DNA of 15,391 nt from CAZNNH01 sp964574335. Its GTDB lineage: Bacteria > Acidobacteriota > Vicinamibacteria > Fen-336. Each line of letters opens with the position of its first letter. Positions within the stretch are counted from its first letter, which is position 1. The translations under genes were made by a program, and so were the position numbers. The stretch covers positions 1 to 15,391 of the forward strand of contig CAZNNH010000149.1 in NCBI GenBank assembly GCA_964574335.1, in the 5' to 3' direction. The notes below the pieces were generated by a model. That model saw only the letters and a list, made by a program, of their open reading frames with translations. It made no database searches and was not told the origin of the DNA. This document shows, one piece after another, positions 1 through 6,144 of this stretch.

Positions 1-1234
1 GGGCGGCGGCCGGGGCGGCGGCCGGGGCGACCCGGGCCACTCGCCGCGGGCCGGGGCTCGCCGCCGGCCGGGCCGCTCCAGGCCGTCCCGAGGCCAGTGC
101 CTCCACCCGGGCCACAAGCTCCGCGAACGGCTGCAGACGCGTCGTCTGCACCATCCGGAGCAACGCCAGCTCGAGGCAGACCCGGGGGTCCTGGGCGAAG
201 CGCAGCTCGCCTTCGAGCTGGCCCAGGACGTCGACGAAGCGCAGCAGGTCCTCCTCCGAGAAGGCCTCGGCGAACGGCCGCAGCCGCCCCCGCTCCTCGG
301 GCAGGATCGCCTCGAGCAGGGCGCTCCCCTCCGGGGCCAGCTTGACCAGCAGGATCTCGCGGAACAGCAGCAGCAGCTCGCGGGCGAAGTTGCGGTAGTC
401 GGCCCCGTACTCGGAGAGCCGTTCCACCAGGTCGAGGGCCGCCAGGCTGTCCCCCTCCATCGCCGCTCGCGGCACCGCCACCAGCAGCTCCCGATCGATC
501 AGGCCCAAGAGGGCCGACAGGTCGGCGTCCCGCACCTCGGCTCCGCTGAACGAGAGGACCTGGTCGAACAGCGAGAGGGCGTCGCGGACGCTGCCCTCGG
601 CGGCTCGAGCCACCCGGGCCAGGGCTTCGTCGGACACCTTGACGCCCTCGCCGTCGGCGACCCGTCGCAGGTGCGCGGTCAGCTCCCGGGCCGGGATCAT
701 CCGGAACTCGTACTGCTGGCAGCGCGACAGGATCGTGTCGGGAAGCTTGTGGTACTCGGTGGTGGCGAAGATGAACTTGACGCGGGGCGGGGGCTCTTCG
801 AGGGTCTTGAGCAGGGCGTTGAAGGCCCCGGTCGAGAGCATGTGGACCTCGTCGATGATCCAAATCTTGAAGCGGTCCCGGGCCGGGTTGTAGCGCGCGC
901 TCTCCCGCAGCTCCCTCACCTGCTCGACGCCGTTGTGGGTGGCGCCGTCGATCTCCTGGACGTCCAGCGCCGTGCCGGCCGCGATCTCCGCGCAGGCCGG
1001 GCACTCGTCGCACGGCCGGGGCGTCGGCAGCTCGCCCCGCGAGCAGTTCAGGGCCTTGGCCAGGATCCGTGCGGTGGTGGTCTTGCCCACGCCCCTGGCC
1101 CCGGAGAGCAGGAAGGCGTGGCCGATCCGGCCCGAGCTGAGGGCGTTCTGGAGGGTGCGGGTGACGGTCTGCTGCCCCACGACCTGCTCGAAGGTCTGCG
1201 GACGCCATCGGAGGGCAAGAACCTGATAGGACAT
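1..1234 (-). CDS. dnaX: DNA polymerase III subunit gamma/tau (3' part cut by window edge)
   Basis: This is the AAA+ clamp-loader subunit of the replicative polymerase; it helps load the beta sliding clamp. About 411 residues are visible and the frame is open to the window edge, so the C-terminus is missing. The start is ATG at 1234, giving the family-typical MSYQVLALRWRPQTF. Visible motifs are the Walker A GARGVGKTT (about 45-53), the zinc-binding cysteines C64, C75, C78 and C81, the Walker B region IIDEVHML and the sensor/arginine-finger region ILSRCQQYEF. The last visible residues (about 380-411) are Ala/Pro/Arg rich, as expected for the linker towards tau. The gene lies 26 nt after the SRP RNA on the same strand, a common bacterial arrangement. 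No Shine-Dalgarno is visible: the bases just before ATG read TTCCTCC. A gamma/tau frameshift site, if present, would lie beyond the window. Family assignment is very secure. Confidence 0.97.
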   Translation of the reverse strand, partial: MSYQVLALRWRPQTFEQVVGQQTVTRTLQNALSSGRIGHAFLLSGARGVGKTTTARILAKALNCSRGELPTPRPCDECPACAEIAAGTALDVQEIDGATHNGVEQVRELRESARYNPARDRFKIWIIDEVHMLSTGAFNALLKTLEEPPPRVKFIFATTEYHKLPDTILSRCQQYEFRMIPARELTAHLRRVADGEGVKVSDEALARVARAAEGSVRDALSLFDQVLSFSGAEVRDADLSALLGLIDRELLVAVPRAAMEGDSLAALDLVERLSEYGADYRNFARELLLLFREILLVKLAPEGSALLEAILPEERGRLRPFAEAFSEEDLLRFVDVLGQLEGELRFAQDPRVCLELALLRMVQTTRLQPFAELVARVEALASGRPGAARPAASPGPRRVARVAPAAAPAAA

Positions 1235-1260
1235 GGAGGAAGCACACAGCAACGGCCTGC

Positions 1261-1389
1261 GGCCGACCCCACGTGAGCCCCGGCTGGCCTGCGGCACACC
1301 CGAGGGGCGTCTGACCGTTGCTCCCTTCCGGGCCTGGCGGGGTTCGACGTCTCGCGTTGCGCAGGACCGGGACCCACGTGTGGCCGGCC
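1261..1389 (-). ncRNA. ffs: Signal recognition particle RNA, small bacterial (4.5S) type
   Basis: This is the RNA scaffold of the signal recognition particle; it binds Ffh and the receptor FtsY. Read on the minus strand, it contains the conserved domain IV hairpin: CCAGGCCCGGAAGGGAGCAA, with a GGAA tetraloop near 1326-1329 and the asymmetric loop AGCAAC. The two ends (1367-1389 and 1261-1283) pair along 23 positions with a single A-G mismatch and a few G-U pairs, which fixes the boundaries to about 129 nt. There is no room for an Alu domain, so it is the short form. It sits directly upstream of dnaX and probably shares its transcript. No convincing -35/-10 pair was found upstream. Confidence 0.95.
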
Positions 1390-1565
1390 CCAGGAGCTCT
1401 CAGCCTACCTGAAATCCCAGGTCGGCGGTAGCCCTCGGGAGCGGCGTGAGGCCGCTACGGGAGGTCCGAGGGAACCTCGTGGCACCGCACCTCGTCTCGA
1501 TTTATTGGAGGGTCGCGTGTCGAGGCAGCCAGGGTCGGCGAGCCGGGGCCGGGAGGGCTGAAACC

Positions 1566-2027
1566 GTGTCGCCTTCGCTCTCGCCGGCCCTGACCATGCG
1601 GGACAGGCTCAGCATCGACGCCGCCAGCCACCTGGCCTGGATCGATGGCATCGAGCAGCTGGCCGTGTGCACGTCGCGAGAAGCCGGCCTCGACGATGAC
1701 AGCGCCTTCTTCCTCGGGATCGCCGTGCGCGAGGCGATCGTCAACGCGGTCCGCCACGGCCATCGCTTCGATCCGCGGCGACGGGTCAAGGTCGGCATCC
1801 GGATCGCGGCCGGGCGCGTGATCGTGATCACCGTCCGGGACCGCGGACCAGGCTTCGATCCCGCGGCAGTCCCCGATCCGCTGGCACCGGCCAACCTGAC
1901 CCGGCCCGGGGGACGCGGCATCCTCTTCATGCGGCGCTTCGCCGACCGGGTGCGCTTCTCGTTCCCGAAGGATGGCGGCTCGGTGGTCCACCTGGAGAAG
2001 GATCTGCCGGCGCGCCCGGCGGCCTGA
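1566..2027 (+). CDS. RsbW/SpoIIAB-like ATP-binding protein (anti-sigma factor kinase family)
   Basis: This is a 153-residue HATPase_c_2 family protein. Relatives are serine kinases that bind and inhibit sigma factors, or phosphorylate anti-anti-sigma proteins of the STAS type. Visible GHKL motifs are the N-box (E56 and N60 in AVREAIVNAVRHGH), the G1 box DRGPGF (92-97) and the G2 box GGRGILFMRRF (115-125). The start is taken as GTG at 1566 because GGGAGGG lies about 9 bases upstream. An ATG at 1596 is the alternative, and the frame is open upstream to 1446 without a better ribosome site. No sigma factor, STAS-domain gene or PP2C phosphatase is adjacent, so the target cannot be inferred. Family call is strong; the role as an anti-sigma factor is by homology only. 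Confidence 0.87.
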   Translation: MSPSLSPALTMRDRLSIDAASHLAWIDGIEQLAVCTSREAGLDDDSAFFLGIAVREAIVNAVRHGHRFDPRRRVKVGIRIAAGRVIVITVRDRGPGFDPAAVPDPLAPANLTRPGGRGILFMRRFADRVRFSFPKDGGSVVHLEKDLPARPAA

Positions 2028-2039
2028 TCTGCCCCTTCT

Positions 2040-2081
2040 GGCGCCGGCTCCAGCGCTGGGCGGCGCCTCCCGTCAGGAGGC
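2040..2081. terminator. Pair of overlapping GC-rich hairpins, possible bidirectional terminator
   Basis: GGCGCCG (2040-2046) pairs perfectly with CGGCGCC (2061-2067), and the interior contains the palindrome CCAGCGCTGG. A second hairpin, GCCTCC-CGTCA-GGAGGC (2065-2081), shares three bases with the first, so both cannot fully form together. The site lies 12 nt after the stop of the RsbW-like gene and about 45 nt past the 3' end of tRNA-Ser(GGA) on the other strand, so it could end both convergent transcripts. No U-tract follows on either strand, so termination is inferred from position and stem strength only. Confidence 0.4.
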
Positions 2082-2125
2082 AGAGACCCCCGGATCTCGG
2101 TCGGTCCCGCGGGCAGGAGCGAAGG

Positions 2126-2217
2126 TGGCGGAGAGAGTGGGATTCGAACCCACGGTGGAGTTACCCCCACACATGATTTCCAGTCATGCCGATTCAGCCA
2201 GGCTCTCGCATCTCTCC
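2126..2217 (-). tRNA. tRNA-Ser (anticodon GGA)
   Basis: Read on the minus strand, the 7-bp acceptor stem GGAGAGA/TCTCTCC is followed by discriminator G and an encoded CCA (2126-2128). The anticodon arm CATGA-CTGGAAA-TCATG presents GGA, which reads UCC and UCU. A long variable arm and the T-arm GTGGG-TTCGAAT-CCCAC confirm the class II serine type. It lies downstream of tRNA-Ser(CGA) in the same direction, separated by about 90 nt. Confidence 0.96.
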
Positions 2218-2243
2218 GCTGGCCGAGGGCTCACGACCCCGAA

Positions 2244-2273
2244 AGGGTAGCATCCGGCATCATCCGGCCGCAA
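2244..2273 (-). promoter_or_regulatory. Weak candidate promoter for tRNA-Ser(GGA)
   Basis: On the minus strand TTGCGG (2268-2273) is followed after 18 nt by TACCCT (2244-2249), about 27 nt before the mature tRNA 5' end. Both hexamers are poor matches to sigma-70 consensus. The tRNA could instead be read through from tRNA-Ser(CGA). Confidence 0.25.
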
Positions 2274-2306
2274 TCGGAGCTGGAGCGGAGGAGTGCAGGA
2301 GGTGGA

Positions 2307-2396
<90 letters not shown>

Positions 2397-2414
2397 GCGA
2401 TGACGGTCACCGCC

Positions 2415-2443
2415 ATTCTACGCGAAGTCGCCGGCGTCGTGAC
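2415..2443 (-). promoter_or_regulatory. Candidate promoter of tRNA-Ser(CGA)
   Basis: A good -10 hexamer TAGAAT (2415-2420, minus strand) lies about 18 nt before the mature tRNA 5' end. The same hexamer serves the rpmB promoter in this window. The matching -35 region (around 2438-2443, GTCACG) is weak, so confidence rests on the -10 and its position. Confidence 0.4.
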
Positions 2444-2464
2444 GCCCGGCCCGCCGCCGACGGC

Positions 2465-2914
2465 TCAGTCCTCTTGGCGGCGATACTTGAAGAACTCCTG
2501 GAGGAGCCTGCGGCAGTCGGCCTCGAGAACGCCTGGCACCACCTCGAAGTGGTGGTTCAGCCGGAGCTCGTCGACGTCCAGGATGGACGAGATCGCCCCG
2601 TGCTTGGGCTCCGCGACGCCATAGACGACGGTGGAGACCCGAGCGTTCACCATCAAGCCCACGCACATCAGACACGGCTCCACTGTCACGTACACGGTGG
2701 TCCCGGTGAGACGGTAGTTCCCGATGGCCTTCGCGGCGCGGCGAATGGCGACGCTCTCCGCGTGGGCGCTCGGGTCCAGGGTGTGGATGGGCTGGTTGAA
2801 CCCGCGGGCGACCACCTCCCCTTCGAACACGACCACCGCCCCGACCGGCACCTCGCCGACGTGGCAGGCGGTGCGGGCCTCCTCGATCGCCTGGCGCATG
2901 AACGCCTGGTGCAC
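2465..2914 (-). CDS. tadA: tRNA-specific adenosine(34) deaminase
   Basis: This enzyme deaminates adenosine to inosine at the wobble position of tRNA-Arg(ACG); it is a zinc-dependent cytidine-deaminase-fold protein. The motifs are HAE (H51, E53) and PCLMC (C81, C84), with the same spacing as H57/E59/C87/C90 of E. coli TadA. The predicted 149 residues match the usual core length. The start is uncertain: GTG at 2914 aligns best with the family N-terminus, but no clear Shine-Dalgarno is seen, and ATG at 2899 is too internal. The frame stays open upstream to 3238 with Arg/Pro-rich sequence unlike TadA. A possible -10 (TATTCT, 3035-3040 on the minus strand) lies upstream, with a weak -35. Two serine tRNAs follow on the same strand. 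Confidence 0.94.
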   Translation of the reverse strand: MHQAFMRQAIEEARTACHVGEVPVGAVVVFEGEVVARGFNQPIHTLDPSAHAESVAIRRAAKAIGNYRLTGTTVYVTVEPCLMCVGLMVNARVSTVVYGVAEPKHGAISSILDVDELRLNHHFEVVPGVLEADCRRLLQEFFKYRRQED

Positions 2915-3107
2915 CGACGAGAGCCTGGGGGCCTCGGGGTGGAGGACCGGCCGCGAGCGACCGGCGCCGCGGGAGGGCCTCCGCCCGCTCTTGCCGGCTG
3001 CCGGCCCGGACCTCCTGACGCCACCCACCCGACGAGAATAGCCCAATCCGTCGCCGGTCGGCAGTCTCGGCCGGCTGAGCCCTTGGGTTGGTTCTTGGAG
3101 GCGCCCC

Positions 3108-3563
3108 ATGGAGATCGAGCGCATCGTCTCAGGCGGACAGACCGGCGTCGATCGGGCCGCCCTGCAGGTGGCCCAGGAGCTCGGGATCCCTTGCGGCGGG
3201 TGGTGCCCTCGAGGACGGCGCGCCGAGGACGGCCCCATCCCCTCACGGTATCCGTTGAGGGAGACGCCCTCGTCGGCCTATCCCCAAAGGACCGAGTGGA
3301 ACGTCCGCGACTCGGACGGCACGTTGGTGCTGACGACGGGCCGGGCGGACCGTGGCACGGGGCTGACACTGGCCCTGGCCACCCGGCTCCACAAGCCCTG
3401 CCTTCGGCTGGATCTCGGATCCGCGCTGGCCGCCGAGGTCTTCTGGTCGTGGGTCCGGGCCCACCGAATCCACAGGCTCAACGTGGCCGGTCCCCGTGAG
3501 AGCCGGGCGCCAGGGATCGGGAGGCGGGCCGCCTCGTTTCTCCGGGTGGCCCTGGGCGGTTAG
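3108..3563 (+). CDS. Circularly permuted YpsA-type SLOG protein (putative molybdenum carrier family)
   Basis: This 151-residue protein resembles the putative molybdenum carrier / cpYpsA family of the SLOG superfamily, Rossmann-like proteins thought to bind nucleotides or related ligands. The hallmark N-terminal motif is IVSGGQTGVDRAAL (6-19), followed by GGWCPRGRRAEDG (30-42) and the GTLVLTTG strand (71-78) before the RGTGLT loop. The start is ATG at 3108, with GGAGG at 3097-3101. The gene faces away from tadA, and its stop codon overlaps the stop of the Roadblock-like gene on the other strand by 4 bases (3560-3563). Its biochemical role is not established; the molybdenum name comes from one characterised carrier, and no molybdenum cofactor gene is nearby. 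Confidence 0.85.
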   Translation: MEIERIVSGGQTGVDRAALQVAQELGIPCGGWCPRGRRAEDGPIPSRYPLRETPSSAYPQRTEWNVRDSDGTLVLTTGRADRGTGLTLALATRLHKPCLRLDLGSALAAEVFWSWVRAHRIHRLNVAGPRESRAPGIGRRAASFLRVALGG

Positions 3564-4561
3564 TCCAGCTCCCCGCGCCGGAGCTGCTCCTCGATCTCGG
3601 GACGCACCACCGGGGCTACGGCGCGATCCGCCACGAAGGCGACCGTGGGCTCGGCGCCGCCAACCTGGACCTTCCAGGCGGTCAGGATGCTGGGCCCGAG
3701 GCGCAGCGACACCGCCGCACCTGGGGAGGCCTGGTGCTTCTTCGCGACGATGGGACCCAGCTTGTCGGCCACGGCTTGGGCGCCGGCCTGGGGCCACTCC
3801 CCTTGAAACTCGACGACCATGCCGTCGGGGCCGACCAGCATGGCCCCGCGGGCTTCAGCCAGCCGCTGGCAGGTCTCGAGGATCTCGCTCCAGGAAGGCA
3901 GCACCTCGGGCGACTCCGCCAGCGCCGCCAGCGGATCGAACTCGTCCGGGACGGCTTCGGGAGCGGCGGGCGCCGTCAGGCCGGCGAGAGGATCATCGGC
4001 CGGAAGACCCGGCAGGGCAGCTGCGAGATCGGCCAGAGGGTCGGCGGAGGGCTCCGGCTCGAAGGGGCTGGCCTCGTCGGTCGGCGCCGGCTCGGGCCTC
4101 GCGAAGGGCTCCCGCTCGAAGGGGCTGACCTCGTCGGTCGGCGCCGGCTCGGGCTCGGCGAAGGGCTCCGGCTCGAAGGGGCTGGCCTCGTCGGTCGGCG
4201 CCGGCTCGGGCCTCGCGAAGGGCTCCGGCTCGAAGGGGCTGGCCTCGTCGGTCGGCGCCGGCTCCGATTCGGCGAACGGCTCGGGCTCCGAGGGGATCTG
4301 GGGCGTCTCCGCGCCTGGGACATCGACCTCGACTTCGGGGAGTCCTTCCTCGGCGTCGGGAAGGCCCGCATCGGGAGCCGAGGGTTGGGCCCAGCCGTCC
4401 CGCTCTGGCGGTACCGGCGGTGGCGTGTGGCCGGGCTTGGCGAAGCTCAGATAGCCCGGCTCGTCGGCAACGGCGTCCGGCCCGGGCGACCGGCTCAGGC
4501 GCTGGGCGATGGCGCGAGCCACCTCGACGTCAGAGGAGCTGGCGGGCGGGCAGAGCTTCAT
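3560..4561 (-). CDS. Acidic repeat protein with Roadblock/LC7-like C-terminal domain, partner of ParA
   Basis: This 333-residue protein has three parts. Residues 1-90 are a short helical start (VEVARAIAQRL) followed by Pro-rich sequence. Residues about 90-175 are acidic, with tandem 19-residue repeats of the type EPAPTDEASPFEPEPFARP, probably disordered. The last ~110 residues look folded: LAEARGAMLVGPDGMVVEFQG, then a helix and strands ending in VAFVADRAV. That pattern resembles the Roadblock/LC7 (MglB-like) fold, a dimerisation platform for small GTPases. The start is ATG at 4561 with AAGGAGG at 4568-4574, inside the end of parA (32-nt overlap), which suggests translational coupling and a shared function. 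I did not recognise a named orthologue. The fold call is by eye; the gene call is strong. No signal peptide or membrane segment is visible. Confidence 0.8.
   Translation of the reverse strand: MKLCPPASSSDVEVARAIAQRLSRSPGPDAVADEPGYLSFAKPGHTPPPVPPERDGWAQPSAPDAGLPDAEEGLPEVEVDVPGAETPQIPSEPEPFAESEPAPTDEASPFEPEPFARPEPAPTDEASPFEPEPFAEPEPAPTDEVSPFEREPFARPEPAPTDEASPFEPEPSADPLADLAAALPGLPADDPLAGLTAPAAPEAVPDEFDPLAALAESPEVLPSWSEILETCQRLAEARGAMLVGPDGMVVEFQGEWPQAGAQAVADKLGPIVAKKHQASPGAAVSLRLGPSILTAWKVQVGGAEPTVAFVADRAVAPVVRPEIEEQLRRGELD
4047..4292 (-). repeat. Tandem 57-bp in-frame repeat array
   Basis: Four consecutive 57-bp units (4065-4121, 4122-4178, 4179-4235, 4236-4292) plus an 18-bp partial unit (4047-4064) lie inside the Roadblock-like gene. 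The three inner units differ at only a few bases; the outermost (4236-4292) is the most diverged. 57 is a multiple of three, so gain or loss of units keeps the frame. Each unit encodes 19 acidic, proline-rich residues. Confidence 0.93.
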
Positions 4562-5345
4562 CGGCCCCCTCCTTTCCCGACAGCCGGTCCATGCGCGTCG
4601 CCAGCTCATCAGCCAGCAACTGGAAGCGTCTCGCCTCGGGGGCGGTGGAGCCCGCCAGGAAGCCGACCGGGATCCCCTCCTCGCTCGCCCGCGCGAAGAC
4701 CTCCGAGCGCGGGATGATGGTCTCGAGGGCGTCGGGGAAACCGCTCCAGATCTCGGCCAGCACGGCCAGCGCTTCCTGCGAGTCCTTCTCGACCATGGTG
4801 GGTAGCATCCCGAGCAGGCGGAGCCCACGGTTCTCGTGGGTGCGGACGTGCTCGATGACGCGCAGCGCCTGGACCACCGATCGCAGCGCCAGCGTCTCGC
4901 TCTGGAAGGGCAGCATCGCGAAGTCCGAGAGCGCCAGCGTGGCTCGGGTCACGCGACCGAGGCCGGAGGGGGTGTCGATGACGAGGATGTCGTCCTGGTC
5001 TGTGACCCGGTCGAGGACGCCCGCCAACACGCCTGAGGCAGAGAGCTCCTCCTCGTAGCTGGCCACGTCTGTGGGGTCGAGCCGCCCGCGCGGAAGCAGG
5101 CGGAGGCCCGGGAGCTGGGTGCGGAGGACGGCGTCGTCGGGCTCCACCCGGCCCATCACCAGCTCGGCCAGCCCTTGCAGCTCCGTGTCCCCCTTGGCCA
5201 GGGCCAGGCCGATGCCTCCCTGCGGGTCGACATCCACCAGCAACGTCGACCAGCCCTTTTCGGCGAAGGCGACGGCAAGGTTGAGCGCGACGGTCGTCTT
5301 GCCGACGCCGCCTTTCTGGCTGGCTATCGCCACCCGACGTGCCAT
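4530..5345 (-). CDS. ParA/MinD-family ATPase (orphan, chromosomal)
   Basis: This is a 271-residue ParA-type ATPase. Relatives form ATP-dependent dimers on DNA or membrane and segregate plasmids and chromosomes or position protein cargo. The deviant Walker A is KGGVGKTT (11-18), followed by LLVDVDPQGG (35-44), the Walker B ILVIDTPSG (120-128) and the C-terminal IIPRSEVFARASEEGIPV (210-227) typical of Soj/ParA. There is no N-terminal HTH, so it is the short type. The start ATG at 5345 follows AGGAGG (5351-5356). No ParB gene or parS-like site was noticed nearby. The downstream gene overlaps it, making the repeat/Roadblock-like protein its probable partner. The C-terminal ~15 residues (after about 255) are non-conserved and polar. 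An orphan positioning role (as for McdA, PomZ, ParC) is more likely than chromosome segregation, but this is inference. Confidence 0.93.
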   Translation of the reverse strand: MARRVAIASQKGGVGKTTVALNLAVAFAEKGWSTLLVDVDPQGGIGLALAKGDTELQGLAELVMGRVEPDDAVLRTQLPGLRLLPRGRLDPTDVASYEEELSASGVLAGVLDRVTDQDDILVIDTPSGLGRVTRATLALSDFAMLPFQSETLALRSVVQALRVIEHVRTHENRGLRLLGMLPTMVEKDSQEALAVLAEIWSGFPDALETIIPRSEVFARASEEGIPVGFLAGSTAPEARRFQLLADELATRMDRLSGKEGADEALPARQLL

Positions 5346-5366
5346 CGTGTCCTCCTGATCGGCTGC

Positions 5367-5396
5367 AGTTTAGCTCCCCCGGCGCCCGGGCGCTAA
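5367..5396 (-). promoter_or_regulatory. Weak candidate promoter before parA-like gene
   Basis: On the minus strand TTAGCG (5391-5396) is followed after 18 nt by TAAACT (5367-5372). The TAAACT hexamer is identical to the -10 of the rel promoter in this window. The -35 is poor and overlaps the end of the upstream gene, so transcription could equally come from the hyp genes. Confidence 0.27.
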
Positions 5397-6073
5397 CCCT
5401 GTGGCAGGCCGTGTTGCGCCTTGATCGTCTGGCCCAGAGCCTCCAGCTCCCGCGCCTCGACCTCGAGGCGTTGGGCCTCGGCGGTCAGCGCGAGCAGCGC
5501 CCCGGCATCGCCTTGCAGCACCCCCTGGCGAACGCGTTCCACCAACCGCAGGCCGACGTTCAGCAGCTCCAGGGTACGGCGCTGGTGCTCCTGGCAGGGG
5601 GCGGGCGCGCGGATCGACACGATACGCTCGCGCGCCTGCCGGAGCGCGTCCAGAAGCTGGTCGAGGCCCGACGCGTCCCCGCTGGAGAGCTGCTGGAGAA
5701 GCGCTGTCGCCAGGCGCTGCGGGTCCTGAAGCTCCAAAAACTGGCCCTGCAAGGCGTCGAGCGCCGCGAAGTAGCGCGCTACCGCCTGGCTCTCACCAGC
5801 AGGCGCCTCCCCCTGCCCCGGGGCTGGCTCGGCCTGCGCACCCGGCGACCGATCGGGCGTGGTCCACGGCGGGGGCGTCGGCGGCGGTGGGGAGGCGGGG
5901 GTGGGCGCGGGCGCGAACGTTGGGACGGAGACAACCGGGACAGGAGCCGCTGACACCGAGCGGGAGGCGGTCTGTCGCCGCCCCAGCTCACGCCCGATCA
6001 GGAACGCCAGCGCCACGAGGCAGAACACCAGCCCGCCGACCAGGCCCGCCAGCAGGCCCCGCGGCACCTCCAC
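5393..6073 (-). CDS. Single-pass membrane protein with Pro-rich linker and helical C-terminal domain
   Basis: I do not recognise this protein. From GTG at 6073 it has 226 residues: one hydrophobic segment (GLLAGLVGGLVFCLVALAFLI, about 6-26) followed by basic residues (GRELGRR), a Pro/Ala/Thr/Ser-rich linker (about 40-90) and a C-terminal region of long amphipathic helices rich in Leu, Arg, Glu and Gln (about 100-226). With basic residues right after the membrane segment, the C-terminal part could be cytoplasmic, but topology is not certain. The start is uncertain: GTG at 6073 and GTG at 6067 both precede the membrane segment and neither has a good ribosome site, while the frame is open upstream through hypB. 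It lies between hypB (71 nt) and the ParA-like gene (47 nt), all on one strand. It may anchor the ParA-linked module at the membrane, but this is only context. Confidence 0.7.
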   Translation of the reverse strand: MEVPRGLLAGLVGGLVFCLVALAFLIGRELGRRQTASRSVSAAPVPVVSVPTFAPAPTPASPPPPTPPPWTTPDRSPGAQAEPAPGQGEAPAGESQAVARYFAALDALQGQFLELQDPQRLATALLQQLSSGDASGLDQLLDALRQARERIVSIRAPAPCQEHQRRTLELLNVGLRLVERVRQGVLQGDAGALLALTAEAQRLEVEARELEALGQTIKAQHGLPQG

Positions 6074-6144
6074 GCTGGAGCGGAGGAGACCCCTCGTCTC
6101 GTGCGACCCGGAAGGCGCCGGCGGCCGCGCCGGCCGCGGGCGGG

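Noticed and set aside
671..1276. Plus-strand frames opposite dnaX
   Set aside because: They are complementary to an intact dnaX frame with Walker A and zinc cysteines; no independent start signal or domain.
3028..3238. Long N-terminal extension of TadA
   Set aside because: The upstream frame is open but encodes Arg/Pro/Gly-rich sequence unlike TadA and crosses the SLOG gene start; the 149-residue form matches the family.
4047..4292. Regular repeats considered as a CRISPR array
   Set aside because: Units are directly adjacent with no unique spacers and encode an in-frame peptide repeat.
4530..4561. Overlap between parA and the Roadblock-like gene considered as a frameshift in one fused gene
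   Set aside because: The downstream frame has its own ATG and a strong AAGGAGG site, and ParA is complete, so two overlapping genes are the simpler reading.
3734..4717. Plus-strand repeat-rich frame (Gly/Leu/Arg repeats) opposite the Roadblock-like gene
   Set aside because: Its repeats are the antisense image of the 57-bp coding array; the minus-strand gene has a strong ribosome site and a folded C-terminal domain.
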